Below are positions 31,263 to 43,099 of a DNA stretch of 64,000 nt, piece after piece; within the stretch, counting starts at the first letter, position 1, and every line of letters starts with the position of its first letter. Source of the stretch: Isoperla grammatica. Taxonomy: Eukaryota > Arthropoda > Insecta > Plecoptera > Perlodidae. The position numbers were made by a program, and so were the translations under genes. The stretch is from contig OX246746.1 of NCBI GenBank assembly GCA_945910005.1, positions 28,203,468-28,267,467 of the forward strand. Direction: 5' to 3'. The notes under the pieces are model-generated. The model was not told the DNA's origin. It saw nothing but the letters and a program-made list of their open reading frames with translations, and made no database searches.

Positions 31263-32130
31263 TTATCAATGTCACGGAATATCATGTCATCATTCATAAG
31301 TGATATTACGTCACAAAATAAGGATACAACACCGACGACGGCGACAACAACAACAACTCCAGCCAGTGAAATGAGGTGTTTGTCACCTGAGGAAGACTAC
31401 GAGTATGGCACCATTTTGAGTGTTATTGTGTGAGTGACACCATTGTTTGACCTATATTTGATAGTGACAAGGATGTCACTCACAAAATAATGCTCATAAT
31501 TGACAACAACAACAACTACAGCCAGTGAAATGGTGTTTGTCACCTGAGGAAGACTACGTGTTTGGCACCGCTCAGTGAGTGTTCTTGTGTGAGTGACACC
31601 AGTGTTTTACCTATATATGATGGTATTCGCTGTGATACTCATAAAATAATGCTCAAAATTGACAACAACAACAACGACAGCCAGTGAAATGAGGTGTTTG
31701 TCACCTAAAGAAGACTACGTGTCTGGCACCACTTGGGTGAGCAAATATAAATTATAATATTTGTATTCTTTAAATACTTTACTTTATTATCTAGTTTTTA
31801 ATATTTCTTTTAAAGTATTCTCAAAACGCATAGGCCCTAATATCCAGTAACTGTAATGTATAAATAAAACAAATTTGGTGTTGTGCGCCCGAAACCCGTA
31901 TAAACTGGGGCGTTCCCCCCCTCCCCCCCCCCCCCCCCCCCCCACCCACCCTCAGACTAGCGATTGTAAATAGCATGTACGTTCTTCAGGAAGGATCGGA
32001 TACTAAAATTATGTTTCGAATACATCATTGGCAATAAAGGTATGTATGAACAATGCATCAACTTACAATTCAAAATGTTGTGGCATTTACTAATAACCCC
32101 CAGTAACACATGTTATCTTTCTTGTTTCAG

Positions 32131-32213
32131 GCTTTTCCACGAATGAGGCACTGCCATTGAGGGTGGATTATTTTAATTCAATCTATGATGTGAAACAAAG
32201 AAACATAACATGA
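32131..32213 (+). CDS. Candidate terminal exon, unit A
   Basis: Follows a good acceptor, TTATCTTTCTTGTTTCAG. Entering in phase 1 it encodes 26 residues (STNEALPLRVDYFNSIYDVK in the middle) and a TGA. The same length and stop occur in units B and D. Transcription is unproven. Confidence 0.35.
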
Positions 32214-32737
32214 TTCTACATTGTTGACCACAAATGGGACTCATCGCAACGGAATTGTGGACTGGAGATCATCCAAGAACTTGTGTATCCTTCTATGAAT
32301 ATAAGAAACTTTTATCGTAATTATTATTTCATTGTTATAAATTAATAGAATCGTTTCTAATTTGAATGAACCATGTCTGGCGCGATGGTTTGCCAATGTC
32401 GAGCTCGCTTGAAACTCGTCCGCTGATTGGAGCTCGCGCCCTCGCCTTGCTACCAATGCTTATTTGTAAACCCACCATTATTCCAAAATATAATGGAATC
32501 TATAAGCTTGGGTTGTACTTATTATTAAGTGTAGCGTGATATTAGTTAGCGAAGTGTACTTTGTGTAGCGTGATATTCAGGTTGTTTGTTCGTAACTAAT
32601 TCATAATGAATATTTGAGACTGTTGCAGAACTAGACATGATCATGCATGATTAGAATATACTCAACGGAAACGCTAAATTGGTAGTGTTTATAATAAATT
32701 TTAATTTTATCTAAAATTGTTAAATTTGATCCATAAG

Positions 32738-32965
32738 GCTAATTGTCTGCATCGTGATCGTAATCGGGATCAAGATCGCAAACGTACATCTTCTTACGCT
32801 AGATCATTACGACAATACGATTCTAATATTAACGAACAATAGTTTAACTTTTTTTAATTTTTTTTTTTTTTTTTAATTATCTAACTAAGAACAATAAAAG
32901 TTAACTTTTTCATGATTTCCAGTAAGCGATTGCGCTCCCGATTTTGACAATTGTGGGTGTGCTTT
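32738..32965. mobile_element. CM1 MITE in unit A
   Basis: Arms AATTGTCTGCATCGTGATCG and inverted GACAATTGTGGGTGTGC, carried along by the tandem duplication. Confidence 0.6.
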
Positions 32966-33054
32966 ACGTATCTTTTATTGCAATCGTAATGTGCGAGACT
33001 TTGAGGGGTGATGGATGTAAATGAAAAACAGTTACTGATACTCATTCATGCATT

Positions 33055-33133
33055 ATGCGGGTTTCGAACCCACGTTTCTAGGTTGGCGTGCGCTTAGGAC
33101 TGCGCCCAAATGCACGAGTTACCACGGACGACG
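33055..33133 (-). repeat. tRNA-like relic in unit A
   Basis: The minus strand shows GTGGTAACTCG as an A-box-like start and a perfect B box GGTTCGAAACC in GTGGGTTCGAAACCCGC. A long variable arm separates them, so a Ser/Leu-type origin is possible. It is present in every unit, hence older than the array. Confidence 0.5.
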
Positions 33134-33308
33134 TATTTAAATCCAAAGGTATACATTCGTTGATATTGAATGTAATTTTAAGTCACAAAAGTAACACCTA
33201 AGTTCGTCTCTACTCAACCTATGTCGAACAGTCTCAAAGAAACTAAGGGTTCAATGAAGCCACGGTATTTGGTCCTCCCCACAGAATTAGTCCACTCTTT
33301 CTTTTCAG

Positions 33309-33350
33309 CCAAGAAGGAAGATTTGGTGCGCCATACTTGTGACTGGTATT
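33309..33350 (+). CDS. Candidate 42-bp symmetrical exon, unit A
   Basis: Bounded by the acceptor CTCTTTCTTTTCAG and the donor GTATAAGTGG. It starts and ends in phase 1 and encodes KKEDLVRHTCDWY. Counterparts at 35741-35782, 40366-40407 and 42669-42710 have the same length, splice signals and open frame. The CDWY(C) motif recurs in the third array. No transcript evidence. Confidence 0.35.
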
Positions 33351-33652
33351 GTATAAGTGGCCCTTAGTTTGACCTATATTTGCTGGTTAACTACGGATCA
33401 CTTATAAAATAAGAGTCACTGACTACTTCCGATGAAGAAAGAAGCATAAAGTATGCCATAATACTCTTAGTGCTTGACAAACATGGGTGAAGATTAAGAA
33501 GAATGAGGTGACAGTCGGAATGGTAAGTTGACAGTAGAGTGTACTAGCCTCATTCGTTACGACTGCTGTCTAAGAAATTTCCTGGTAACCAACCAAAGGT
33601 CGTAAATTATTTCTATTGGTCCTTCGTGTATACGATGATAAAGCAGTAGAAA

Positions 33653-33851
33653 ATGAGCTTGGTACTATTATACATATTATTTAACATATCAATGTCACGG
33701 AATATCATGTCATCATTCATAAGTGATATTACGTCACAAAATAAGGATACAACACCGACGACGGCGACAACAACAACAATTCCAACCAGTGAAATGAGGT
33801 GTTTGTCACCTGAGGAAGACTACGAGTATGGCACCGTTTTTGAGTGTTATT
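33653..33851 (+). CDS. Candidate exon 1 of a small secreted-type peptide, unit B
   Basis: From ATG at 33653 the frame encodes a hydrophobic start (SLVLLYILFNISMS), a Thr-rich spacer and CLSPEEDYEYGTVFECY. It reaches a donor-like GTGTGAGTG at 33852 in phase 1; unspliced it stops at 33874. The hydrophobic start could be a signal peptide, although it is shorter than in unit D because TAG replaces a sense codon upstream. If joined to 34559 it would add a Cys and 26 residues. The protein matches no family I recognise; the call rests on frame conservation with unit D. Confidence 0.4.
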
Positions 33852-34558
33852 GTGTGAGTGACACCATTGTTTGACCTATATTTGATAGTCACAAGGATGT
33901 CACTCACAAAATAATGCTCATAATTGACAACAACAACAACTACAGCCAGTGAAATGGTGTTTGTCACCTGAGGAAGACTACGTGTTTGGCACCGCTCAGT
34001 GAGTGTTCTTGTGTGAGTGACACCAGTGTTTTACCTATATATGATGGTATTCGCTGTGATACTCATAAAATAATGCTCATAATTGACAACAACAACAACG
34101 ACAGCCAGTGAAATGAAGTGTTTGTCACCTAAAGAAGACTACGTGTCTGGCACCACTTGGTGAGAAATATAAATTATAATATTTGTATTCTTTAAATACT
34201 TAACTTTATTATCTAGTTTTTATTATTTCTTTTAAAGTATCCTCAAAACGCATAGGCCCTAATATCCAGTAACTGTAATGTATAAATTAAACAAATTTGG
34301 TGTTGTGCGCCCGAAACCCGTATTAACTAGGGCGTTCCCCCCCTCCCCCCCCCCCCCCCCCCCCCCCCCCCTCCCACCCTCAGACTAGCGATTGTAAATA
34401 GCATGTACGTTCTTCAGGAAGGATCGGATACTAAAATTATGTTTCGAATACATGATTGGCAATAAAGGTATGTATGAACAATGCATCAACTTACAATTCA
34501 AAATGTTGTGGCATTTACTAATAACCCCCAGTAACTCATGTTATCTTTCTTGTTTCAG

Positions 34559-34641
34559 GCTTTTCCACGAATGAGGCACTGCCATTGAGGGTGGATTATT
34601 TTAATTCAATCTATGATGTGAAACAAGGAAACATAACATGA
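34559..34641 (+). CDS. Candidate terminal exon, unit B
   Basis: Same acceptor, phase and 26-residue length as unit A, ending VKQGNIT and TGA at 34639-34641. Confidence 0.35.
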
Positions 34642-35165
34642 TTCTACATTGTTGACCACAAATGGGACTCATCGCAACGGAATTGTGGACTGGAGATCAT
34701 CCAAGAACTTGTGTATCCTTCTATGAATATAAGAAACTTTTATCGTAATTATTATTTCATTGTTATAAATTAATAGAATCGTTTCTAATTTGAATGAACC
34801 ATGTCTGGCGCGATGGTTTGCCAATGTCGAGCTCGCTTGAAACTCGTCCGCTGATTGGAGCTCGCGCCCTCGCTTCGCTACCAATGCTTATTTGTAAACC
34901 CACCATTATTCCAAAATATAATAGAATCTATAAGCTTGGGTTGTACTTATTATTAAGTGTAGCGTGATATTAGTTAGCGAAGTGTAGTTTGTGTAGCGTG
35001 ATATTCAGGGTGTTTGTTCGTAACTAATTCATAATGAATATTTGAGACTGTTGCAGAACTAGACATGATCATGCATGATTAGAATATACTCAACGGAAAC
35101 GCTAAATTGGTAGTGTTTATAATAAATTTTAATTTTATCTAAAATTGTTAAATTTGATCCATAAG

Positions 35166-35397
35166 GCTAATTGTCTGCATCGTGATCGTAATCGGGATCA
35201 AGATCGCAAACGTACATCTTCTTACGCTAGATCATTACGACAATACGATTCTAATATTAACGAACAATAGTTTAACTTTTTTTTTATTTTATTTTATTTT
35301 TTTTTAATTATCTAACTAAGAACAATAAAAGTTAACTTTTTCATGATTTCCAGTAAGCGATTGCGCTCCCGATTTTGACAATTGTGTGTGTGCTTTA
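35166..35397. mobile_element. CM1 MITE in unit B
   Basis: Counterpart of 32738-32965. Confidence 0.6.
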
Positions 35398-35489
35398 CGT
35401 ATCTTTTATTGCAATCGTAATGTGCGAGACTTTGAGGGGTGATGGATGATAAATGAAAAACAGTTACTGATACTCATTCATGCATTATG

Positions 35490-35569
35490 CGGGTTTCGAG
35501 CCCACGTTTCTAGGTTAGCGTGCGCTTAGGACTGCGCCCAAATGCACGAGCCACCACGGACGACGTATT
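35490..35569 (-). repeat. tRNA-like relic in unit B
   Basis: Counterpart of 33055-33133; B box now GGCTCGAAACC. Confidence 0.5.
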
Positions 35570-35740
35570 TAAATCCAAAGGTATACATTCGTTGATATTG
35601 AATGTAATTTTAAGTCACAAAAGTAACACCTAAGTTCGTCTCTACTCAACTTATGTCGAACAGTCTCAAAGAAACTAAGGGTTCAATGAAGCCACGGTAT
35701 TTGGTCCTCCCCACAGAATTTGTCCACTCTTTCTTTTCAG

Positions 35741-35782
35741 CCAAGAAGGAAGATTTGGTGCGCCATACTTGTGACTGGTATT
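35741..35782 (+). CDS. Candidate 42-bp symmetrical exon, unit B
   Basis: Same splice signals and peptide as in unit A. Confidence 0.35.
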
Positions 35783-37936
35783 GTATAAGTGGCCCTTAGT
35801 TTGACCTATATTTGCTGGTTAACTACGGATCACTTATAAAATAAGAGTCACTGACTACTTCCGATGAAGAAAGAAGCATGAAGTATGCCATAATACTCTT
35901 AGCGCTTGACAAACATGTGTGAAGATTAAGGAGAATGAGGTGATAAAGTCAGCATAGAAAACAGCTTTATAGAATTAACTAGCGTCATTCGTTACGACCG
36001 CTGTCTAAGAAATTACCTGGTTAGCAACCAAAGGTCGTAAATTATTTCTATTGGTCCTTCGTGTGTAACATGATAAAGCAGTAGAAAATTAGCTTGGTAC
36101 TATTATACATATTATTTAACATATCAATGTCACGGAATATGATGTCATCATTCATAAGTGATGTGACGTCACCAAATAACCATACAACGACGACGGCGAC
36201 AACAACTCCAGCCAGTGAAATGAGGTGTTTGTCACCACAGGAAGACTACGAGTATGGCACCGTTTAGTGAGTGTTATTGTGTGAGTGACACCAGTGTTTT
36301 ACCTATTTTTGATAGTAACAAGGATGTCACTCACAAAATAAGGCTCATAATTGACAACAACAACAACAACTCCAGCCATTGAAATGAGGTGTCTGTAACC
36401 AGAGGAAGACTACGTGTTTGGCACCGCTAAGTAATTGTATTGTGTGAGTGACACCAAAGTTTTACCTTTAATGGATGGTACTCTTTGTGTTATTCATAAA
36501 ATAATGCTCATAATTGACAACAACAACTTCAGCCAGTGAAATGAGGTGTCTGTAACCAGAGGAAGACTACGTGTTTGGCACCGCTTAGTGAGTGTTATTG
36601 TGTGAATTACACCAGTGATTTACCTATATTTGCAGGTCTCACTGGTCTAATTCATTAAATAATGCTCATAATTGACAACAACAACAACTTCAGCCAGTGA
36701 AATGAGTGTTTGTCACGTGAGGAAGACTACGCGTCTGGTACCTGTCATTGAGTGTTATAGTATGCAGCAACTTTTTTAGGCCTAGTTTGAAATATTTTGT
36801 AAGGCCTATGCTACAACAAGGAACTCACGTACTAACAAAGATGTGTTTATAAATGATATATCTTTACTGTCATCTACTCCAGCAAGAGTACACGACTGAA
36901 AGCAATACACTTACTTATGAGTAACCATACAACCCTACTCCTCCCTCCCCCCCCCCCCCCCCCCCACCCCGCCGCTACACCCCATGCAACTCCTCCAGTT
37001 GTTAGAAGTCAATCTTCGAACGTGTGTAATAATCTAATGAAATCGGATATGTGGACAGTATTTGACCTTTGCTGATTTCTAATTGCAGACGAAATTGAAA
37101 TGTCATAAGACCCTGCTTAGTTGAGATTTTTTTAATGTGGTCAAGTTGTTTTTTGTGTCTGTTTAAATTGTATATTGTTTGTATTATTTATTAGTGATGA
37201 CTCATGGTTACGCTGCTCAACCTTCAGTTAGTTTTTGTTTATGTATTTGTATCTTTATGTGAAAAAATCCCGTTTTATTGTTATTATTACAAATTATTAT
37301 TGTTAAAGATTTTGACAATACTGAAAGGCTTATGTTGCCTTACTTGGACATTAATTTCCGTTAACTTCATTATATAGTTTTAAGTAAGTAATATATAATT
37401 GGCAATAAAGGTATGTATGTACATTGAACTATGAATCATTGAACAATTCAAAATGTCGTAGTATTTACTATTTACCCCCAGTTACTCATGTAATTTCTCT
37501 TGTTTCAAGTTGGTTCACGATGAGGCACTGCCAATTTGGGAGGATTATTTTAGTTTAATCTTCGATGTGAAACAAGAAAACAAAGATTGATCTACATTGT
37601 CGGCCACAAATTGGACTTATTGCAACGGACCTGTCGACATGAAAACATCAAAGAACTTGTGTATCCTTCTATGAATATAAGAAATATTCATCGTAATTAT
37701 TACATTGTTGCTAAGAAAGAGACATTTTTATAATTTGAATGAACCATGTCAGGCGCGAAGGGTTGCCACTCGCGAGCTTGCTTGAAACTCGGCCGCTGAT
37801 TAGAGCTCGCGCCCTCGCTTCGCTCCCAGCGCTTTTTTGTAAACCCACAATTATTACAAAGTATAATCAAATCTTTAAGCTTGGTCTAAACTGATGAGTG
37901 AGTACGGCGTGATATTCGGGGTTTTTGTAAGTAATT

Positions 37937-39307
37937 AGATGAGCGTAGCGAAGCGGAGTGAATCTTTCCATACAACTCGATCGGCGCTTTGTCTGTGTGT
38001 ACGTATGTATGTCTGTATGTATGTGAGCTAAATTTTGTTCGTCGCGCACGTGTCAAACGGCTTGACGTATTTGGCTGAAATTTTCGGTCAACATTTGTGA
38101 CTACTAAACTCGATGCTGTTCTAAATGCCAACCTACAAAAAATTAATTACTGAAAAACAAAAATTGTTTATTTATTTAATTAAATAAAAACTTACGAACG
38201 GATTTAAATAATGTTTCACTTGTAGATTAACATCAATAAAACCAACACTTGATAAAAGTTTAAAAATTGTTAGATTATCCGCCATGTTATAAAAAAATAT
38301 TGTTTATTTACAACAATAATTTCTCCATTTTTACAGTGTTCCACCGATATGATTCGCATTTGCGGACTTTTGCAATTAGATGCGCATAGTATACACCAAA
38401 AATAGCGTACGTAACAATACCTATGCAATTTTATTTGGAAACACGATAGCTGTCATAAAATGGCTACAATGACATAAGATGCCAACCTACAAAAAATTAA
38501 CAACTGTTTTATGTTTTGTTATTTATTTAATTAAATAAAAACTGACAAACCGATATAAATAATGTTTTATATGTAAGTCTACATCAATAGTACCAACACA
38601 CGACAACAGTTTCAAAATTGTAGCTTCAACCGCCATGTTATAAACAAATATTGTTTATTTACGGCAGTAATTGTCTTCGTTTTTACAGTGTTCCACCGAT
38701 ATGATTCGCATTTGCGGACCGTTGAAGTTAGATGCAAATAGTATGCTGCCGAAATGGCTTACGCAGTCAGACCTTTCTCACTATGTATTTGGAATTTTGA
38801 TAGCTATAATAGTATGGCTACAATGACGTGTTATATTTAATGACCCTCACGGCAAACATGCAAATGTTAACAACGAACTTGGTCGACAAATTAAAAAGCT
38901 TTTCCTATGATTTAAAAGCGAGTTATTGTATGATTAATTAATATTACATTTTAGATATAGTCTGTATCTACATTATGGAATTTTCCATACACTGATAGAG
39001 CCTATTGAGTAGACCACGGTCGAATGAAATTATGCGGAAATCCATCAACTTGAAGGTTTTTATTTCTTTAAAGAAAACTTCTTAACGGCTTTTAATAATA
39101 TTCCGTGCAATTAGTAGCAACATATCAAGAAAAATTATACTTAAGTTATAAGGTTGTTACTTGATCCGCCATCTTGTAAAAAAATCATATGTTTATTATA
39201 AAGGTATTTTTTTTTTTTTTAATAGTAATATGATATGCAAATAATTTATTTGTTTTGATACATTGAAAAAAATCGCTCATCTGTCAACGCGGAGCGTTTT
39301 CCTAGTT
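37937..39307 (+). mobile_element. Helitron-like element, copy 2
   Basis: Starts GATGAGCGTAGCGAAGCGGA and ends AACGCGGAGCGTT (5-bp stem), TTCCTAG, T. Two internal 356-bp tandem repeats begin ATGCCAACCTACAAAAAATT at 38124 and 38480. Alignment with units A, B and D shows the insertion point next to a TAATT. No Rep/helicase coding. Confidence 0.55.
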
Positions 39308-39592
39308 AGATGAGCGTAGCGAAGCGGAGTGAATCTCTCCATACAACTCGATCGGCGCTTTGTGTGTGTGTATGTATGTATGTATGTGCGCTAAATTTTG
39401 TTTGTCGCGCACAGGTCCAACGGCATGACAGATTAGGCTGAATTTTTCGGTCAACACCCGTGACCACTAAACTCGATGCTGCTTACATAATCAGCTAAAT
39501 CCGTCAAGATGCCAACCTACAAAAAATTAATCACTGAAAAAAATACCCAATTTTAAAAAACTCGCTCAACTGTCAACGCGGAGCGTTTTACT
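39308..39592 (+). mobile_element. Helitron-like element, truncated tandem copy
   Basis: Repeats the first about 170 bp and the last about 80 bp of the element directly upstream, head to tail. Its final bases are altered (TTTTACTGTTT instead of TTTTCCTAGTT). Confidence 0.6.
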
Positions 39593-39756
39593 GTTTAATT
39601 CAATAAAAATATTTGAGACTGTTGCAGAACTAGATATGATCGGGCATGATAAGAATATACTCAACAAGAACGCTTAGTTGGTAGTGTTTATTATAAATTG
39701 AACAATTTTAATTTTATCTAACATAATTAATTAATTTTTAATTTGATCCATAACGC

Positions 39757-39934
39757 TTATGATCGGCATTGAGATCGTAATCGGAATCGGGATCAAAACG
39801 TACATTGTCTCACGCTAGATCATTACGACAATACGATTCTATTATTAACAGCACCATAAGAAAAATATATGTTAACTTTTTCACGATTTCCGGTAAGCGA
39901 TTGTGATCCCAATTCCGACCATTGTGGTTGTGTT
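39757..39934. mobile_element. CM1 MITE in unit C
   Basis: Counterpart of 32738-32965, somewhat shorter. Confidence 0.55.
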
Positions 39935-39984
39935 TACGTATCTTTTAATCCAATCGTAATGTTCGAACAGTTAACTCATGCCTT

Positions 39985-40060
39985 TGCCGGTTTCGAGCCC
40001 CTGGTTCTAGGTGGCGTGCGCTTAGGACTGCGCCCAAATGCACGGGCCACCACGGAGGAC
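39985..40060 (-). repeat. tRNA-like relic in unit C
   Basis: Counterpart of 33055-33133 with more changes. Confidence 0.45.
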
Positions 40061-40197
40061 GTAGTTAAATCCAAAGGTATACATACGTTGATATTGAATG
40101 TAATTTGAAGACACGGATATAACACCTAATTTCGTCTCTATTCAACCTGTGTCGAACAGTCTCAATAAAGAATGAATGTTTCGTCCTCACAGAATAA

Positions 40198-40343
40198 GGT
40201 TGGAATTCATAGTCGGCCCTACACCTAGGGGCGCCCATTGTTACCAAGGTTACAGTTGTTTGCATGTTATTTCCCATCACCGAAACAAATCCATAGCAAC
40301 AATAAGTGCCCCTAGGTGTAGGGGCCTCCTATGAATTCCAACC
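40198..40343. mobile_element. PIF/Harbinger-type MITE with TAA duplication
   Basis: Inverted ends GGTTGGAATTCATAG, followed by CCTACACCTAGGGGC on both sides. TAA flanks it at 40195-40197 and 40344-40346. The neighbouring units have AGAATAAGTCC uninterrupted, which is the empty site. A 3-bp T-A-rich duplication fits PIF/Harbinger. Confidence 0.88.
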
Positions 40344-40365
40344 TAAGTCCACTCTTTCTTTTTAG

Positions 40366-40407
40366 CCACGAAGGAAGATTTGGTGCGCCGTACTTGTGAC
40401 TGGTATT
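40366..40407 (+). CDS. Candidate 42-bp symmetrical exon, unit C
   Basis: Same length, phase and donor as the others; acceptor TTCTTTTTAG and one Lys to Thr change. Confidence 0.35.
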
Positions 40408-40692
40408 GTATAAGTGGCCCTTAATTTCACCTATATTTGATGGTGAATTATGGATCCCTTATAAAATAAGAGTCACTGCTTACTTCCGACGAAGAAAGAA
40501 GCATAACGTTTGCCATAATACTCTTAGCGCTTGACAAGCATGTGTGAAGATTAAGAAGACTGAGGTGACAACCAAAATGGTAAGTTGACAGTAGAGTGTA
40601 CTAGCCTTATTCGTTACGAACGCGTGTCTAAGAAATTTCCTGGTAACCAACCGATGGTCATAAATAATCCCTATTGGTCCTTCGAGTATTAG

Positions 40693-40909
40693 ATGATAAA
40701 GCAGAAGATAATTATTTTGGTACTATTATACATAATATTTAACATATCAATGTCACGGAATATGATGTCATCATTCAAAAGTGATGTGACGTCACAAAAT
40801 AACGATACAACGACGACGACGGCGACAACAACAACAACTCCAGCCAGTGAAATGAGGTGTTTGTCACCTGAGGAAGACTACGAGTATGGCACCGTTTTTG
40901 AGTGTTATT
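40693..40909 (+). CDS. Candidate exon 1 of a small secreted-type peptide, unit D (best copy)
   Basis: The frame opens at ATG 40693 and encodes a strongly hydrophobic N-terminus (KIIILVLLYIIFNISMS) that could be a signal peptide. A linker with runs of Thr follows, then CLSPEEDYEYGTVFECY. It ends in phase 1 at a donor-like GTGTGAGTGAC (40910). The nearest matching acceptor is at 41594. Joining to 41595-41677 would give about 99 residues with Cys clustered at the junction. Without splicing the frame stops at 40932. It matches no family I know. The same frame is kept in unit B and broken in A, C and E. Confidence 0.45.
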
Positions 40910-41594
40910 GTGTGAGTGACACCATTGTTTGACCTATATTTGATAGTCACAAGGATGTCACTCACAAAATAATGCTCATAATTGACAACAACAACAACTC
41001 CAGCCAGTGAAATAAGGTGTTGTTACCAGAGGAAGACTACGTGTTTGGCACCGCTAAGTGAGTGTTATTGTGTGAGTGACACCAGTGTTTTACCTATATT
41101 TGATGGTAGTCTTTGTGTAACTTATAAAATAATGCTCATAATTGACAACAACAACAACTCCACCCAGTGAAATCAAGTGTTTTGTCACCTGAGGAAGACA
41201 ACGTGTCAGGCACCTTTTAGTGAGCATATTTAAATGATTATTGTATTCTTTAAATATTTTACTTCATAAGCTAGTTTGTATTGTTTCTTTTAAAGCAGCC
41301 TCAAAACGCATAGGTCCTACTATCCAGTAACTGTTATGTATAAATAAAACAAATCTGGTGTTGTGCTCCCGAAACCCGTATTTACTAAGGCGTCCCCCCC
41401 CCCCCCCCCATCCCCTCAGACTAGCAATTGTCAATAGCATGAACGTTCTTCAGGAAGGAGCGGATACTAAAATTATGTTTCGAATACATCATTGGCAATA
41501 AAGGTATGTATATACAATGCATCAACTAACAATTAAAAATGGTGTGGCATTTACTAATTACCCCCAGTAACTCATGTTATCTTTCTTGTTTCAG

Positions 41595-41677
41595 GCTGTT
41601 TCACGAATGAGGCACTGCCAGTTAGGGTGGATAAATTTGATTCAATCTACGATGTGAAACAAGAAAACATAGATTGA
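41595..41677 (+). CDS. Candidate terminal exon, unit D
   Basis: Acceptor TTTCTTGTTTCAG, phase 1 entry, 26 residues (CFTNEALPVRVDKFDSIYDV and six more) and TGA at 41675-41677. Changes from units A and B are mostly single codons and the length is unchanged. Confidence 0.4.
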
Positions 41678-42208
41678 TTCTACATTGTCGGCCACAAATG
41701 TGACTCATTGCAACGGAACTGTCGACTGGAGATCATCAAAGAACTTGTGTATCCTTAAATGAATATAAGAAACTTTTATTATAATTATTATTTTATTGTT
41801 ACAAATGAAGAGAAACGTTTCTAATTTTAATGAACCATGTCTGCGGCGATAATTTGCCAATGATGAGCTAGCTTGAAACTCGGCCGCTGATTGAAGCTCG
41901 CGCCCTCTCTTCGTCCTAATGCTTGTTTGTAAACCCCAAAATATTCCAAATTATAATAGAATCTATAAGCTTGGTCTATACTTACTACTTAGTGTAGCGT
42001 GATATAAGTAAGCGTAGTGTAGTGAGTGTAGCCTGATATTCAGGGTGTTTGTACGTAACTAATTCAATAAGAATATTTTCGACTGTAGCAGAACAAGACA
42101 TGATCATGCATGATTAGAATTTACTCAACAAAAACGCTAAATTGGTAGTGTTTATATAAAATTGTTAAAATTTACTTTTATCTCAAATTCTTAACTATAG
42201 TCCATAAC

Positions 42209-42391
42209 GCTTATTGTCGGCATCGTAATCTTAATCGGGATCGGGATCGCAAACTTACATTTTCTCACGCTAGATCATTACGACAATACTATTCTATTAT
42301 TAACAGCACCATAAAAACAATAAAAGTTAACCTTTTCATGATTCACGGTAAGCGATTGCGATCCCGATTCCGACAATTGTGGTTGTGCTTT
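42209..42391. mobile_element. CM1 MITE in unit D
   Basis: Arms ATTGTCGGCATCGTAATC and inverted GACAATTGTGGTTGTGC. Confidence 0.6.
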
Positions 42392-42440
42392 ACGTATCTT
42401 TTATTGCAATCGTAATGTTCGAACAGTTAACTCATGCCTT

Positions 42441-42510
42441 GTGCTGGTTTCGAACCCACGTTTCTAGGTGGCGTACGCTTTGGACTGTGCGTGTGCCACC
42501 ACGGACGACG
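42441..42510 (-). repeat. tRNA-like relic in unit D
   Basis: Counterpart of 33055-33133 with a deletion in the anticodon region. Confidence 0.45.
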
Positions 42511-42668
42511 AAGTTATATCCAAAGGTATACATACGTTGATATTGAATGTAATGCGAAGACACGGATATAACACCTACTTTTGTCTCTATTCTACCTGTG
42601 TCAAACAGTCTCAATGAAGCTAGGGTGTTTCGTCCTCCCCACAGAATAAGTCCACTCTTTCTTTTCAG

Positions 42669-42710
42669 CCAAGAAGGAAGATTTGGTGCTCCGTACTTGT
42701 GACTGGTATT
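42669..42710 (+). CDS. Candidate 42-bp symmetrical exon, unit D
   Basis: Acceptor TCTTTCTTTTCAG, donor GTATAAGTGG, peptide KKEDLVLRTCDWY. Confidence 0.35.
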
Positions 42711-43099
42711 GTATAAGTGGCCCTTATTTTGACCTATATCTGATGGTAAGATAGGGATCACTTATAAAATAAGAGTCACTGCTTACTTCCGATGAAGAAA
42801 GAAGCATTAAATGCCATAATACTCTTAGCGCTTGACAAACATGTGTGAAGATTAAGAAGACTCAGGTGACAGTCAGAATGGTAAGTTGACAGTAAAGTGT
42901 ACTAGCCTTATTCGTTACGAACGCTGTCTAAGAAATTTCCAGGTTACCAACCGAAGGTCATAACTTATCCTTATTGGTCCTTCGTGTATTAAATGATAAA
43001 AAAGTAGAAAATTAGCTTGGTACTATTATACATATTATTTAACATATCAATGTCACGGAATATCATGACATCATTCATAAGTGATATGACGTCACCAAA

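Larger units (their letters stand above)
31263..33686 (+). repeat. Tandem unit A (about 2.4 kb)
   Basis: First of five units defined by ATATCAATGTCACGGAATAT. It contains the exon-1-like block, with a one-base loss near 31420 that shifts its frame, and three 160-bp modules (31391, 31545, 31706). A long C run follows (31926-31943), then a terminal-exon-like block at 32131-32213, a CM1 MITE, a tRNA-like relic and the 42-bp exon-like block at 33309-33350. Its left end is cut by the gap. Confidence 0.9.
33687..36120 (+). repeat. Tandem unit B (about 2.4 kb)
   Basis: Nearly identical to unit A over its whole length: modules at 33816, 33970 and 34131, a run of about 27 C near 34347, terminal-exon-like block 34559-34641, CM1 MITE 35166-35397, tRNA-like relic 35490-35569, 42-bp block 35741-35782. 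Confidence 0.93.
36121..40743 (+). repeat. Tandem unit C (4.6 kb, expanded by insertions)
   Basis: Four 160-bp modules (36240, 36404, 36561, 36720), then a different spacer from A, B and D, starting GTAAGGCCTATGCTACAACA and shared with unit E. The exon-1-like frame meets a TAG just before its donor. The terminal-exon-like block near 37509 has a changed acceptor and phase. Helitron-like copies (37937-39592) and a Harbinger-type MITE (40198-40343) account for most of the extra length. Confidence 0.9.
40744..43043 (+). repeat. Tandem unit D (2.3 kb)
   Basis: Modules at 40872, 41030 and 41190, a C run at 41393, terminal-exon-like block 41595-41677, CM1 MITE 42209-42391, tRNA-like relic 42441-42510, 42-bp block 42669-42710. 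It shares its spacer type with A and B. Confidence 0.93.

Noticed and set aside
31039..31297. Frames across the N run
   Set aside because: They consist of unknown residues from the assembly gap.
33055..33133. A functional tRNA-Ser or tRNA-Leu gene
   Set aside because: The B box is perfect but the rest does not fold into a cloverleaf; it is copied in every unit of a tandem array.
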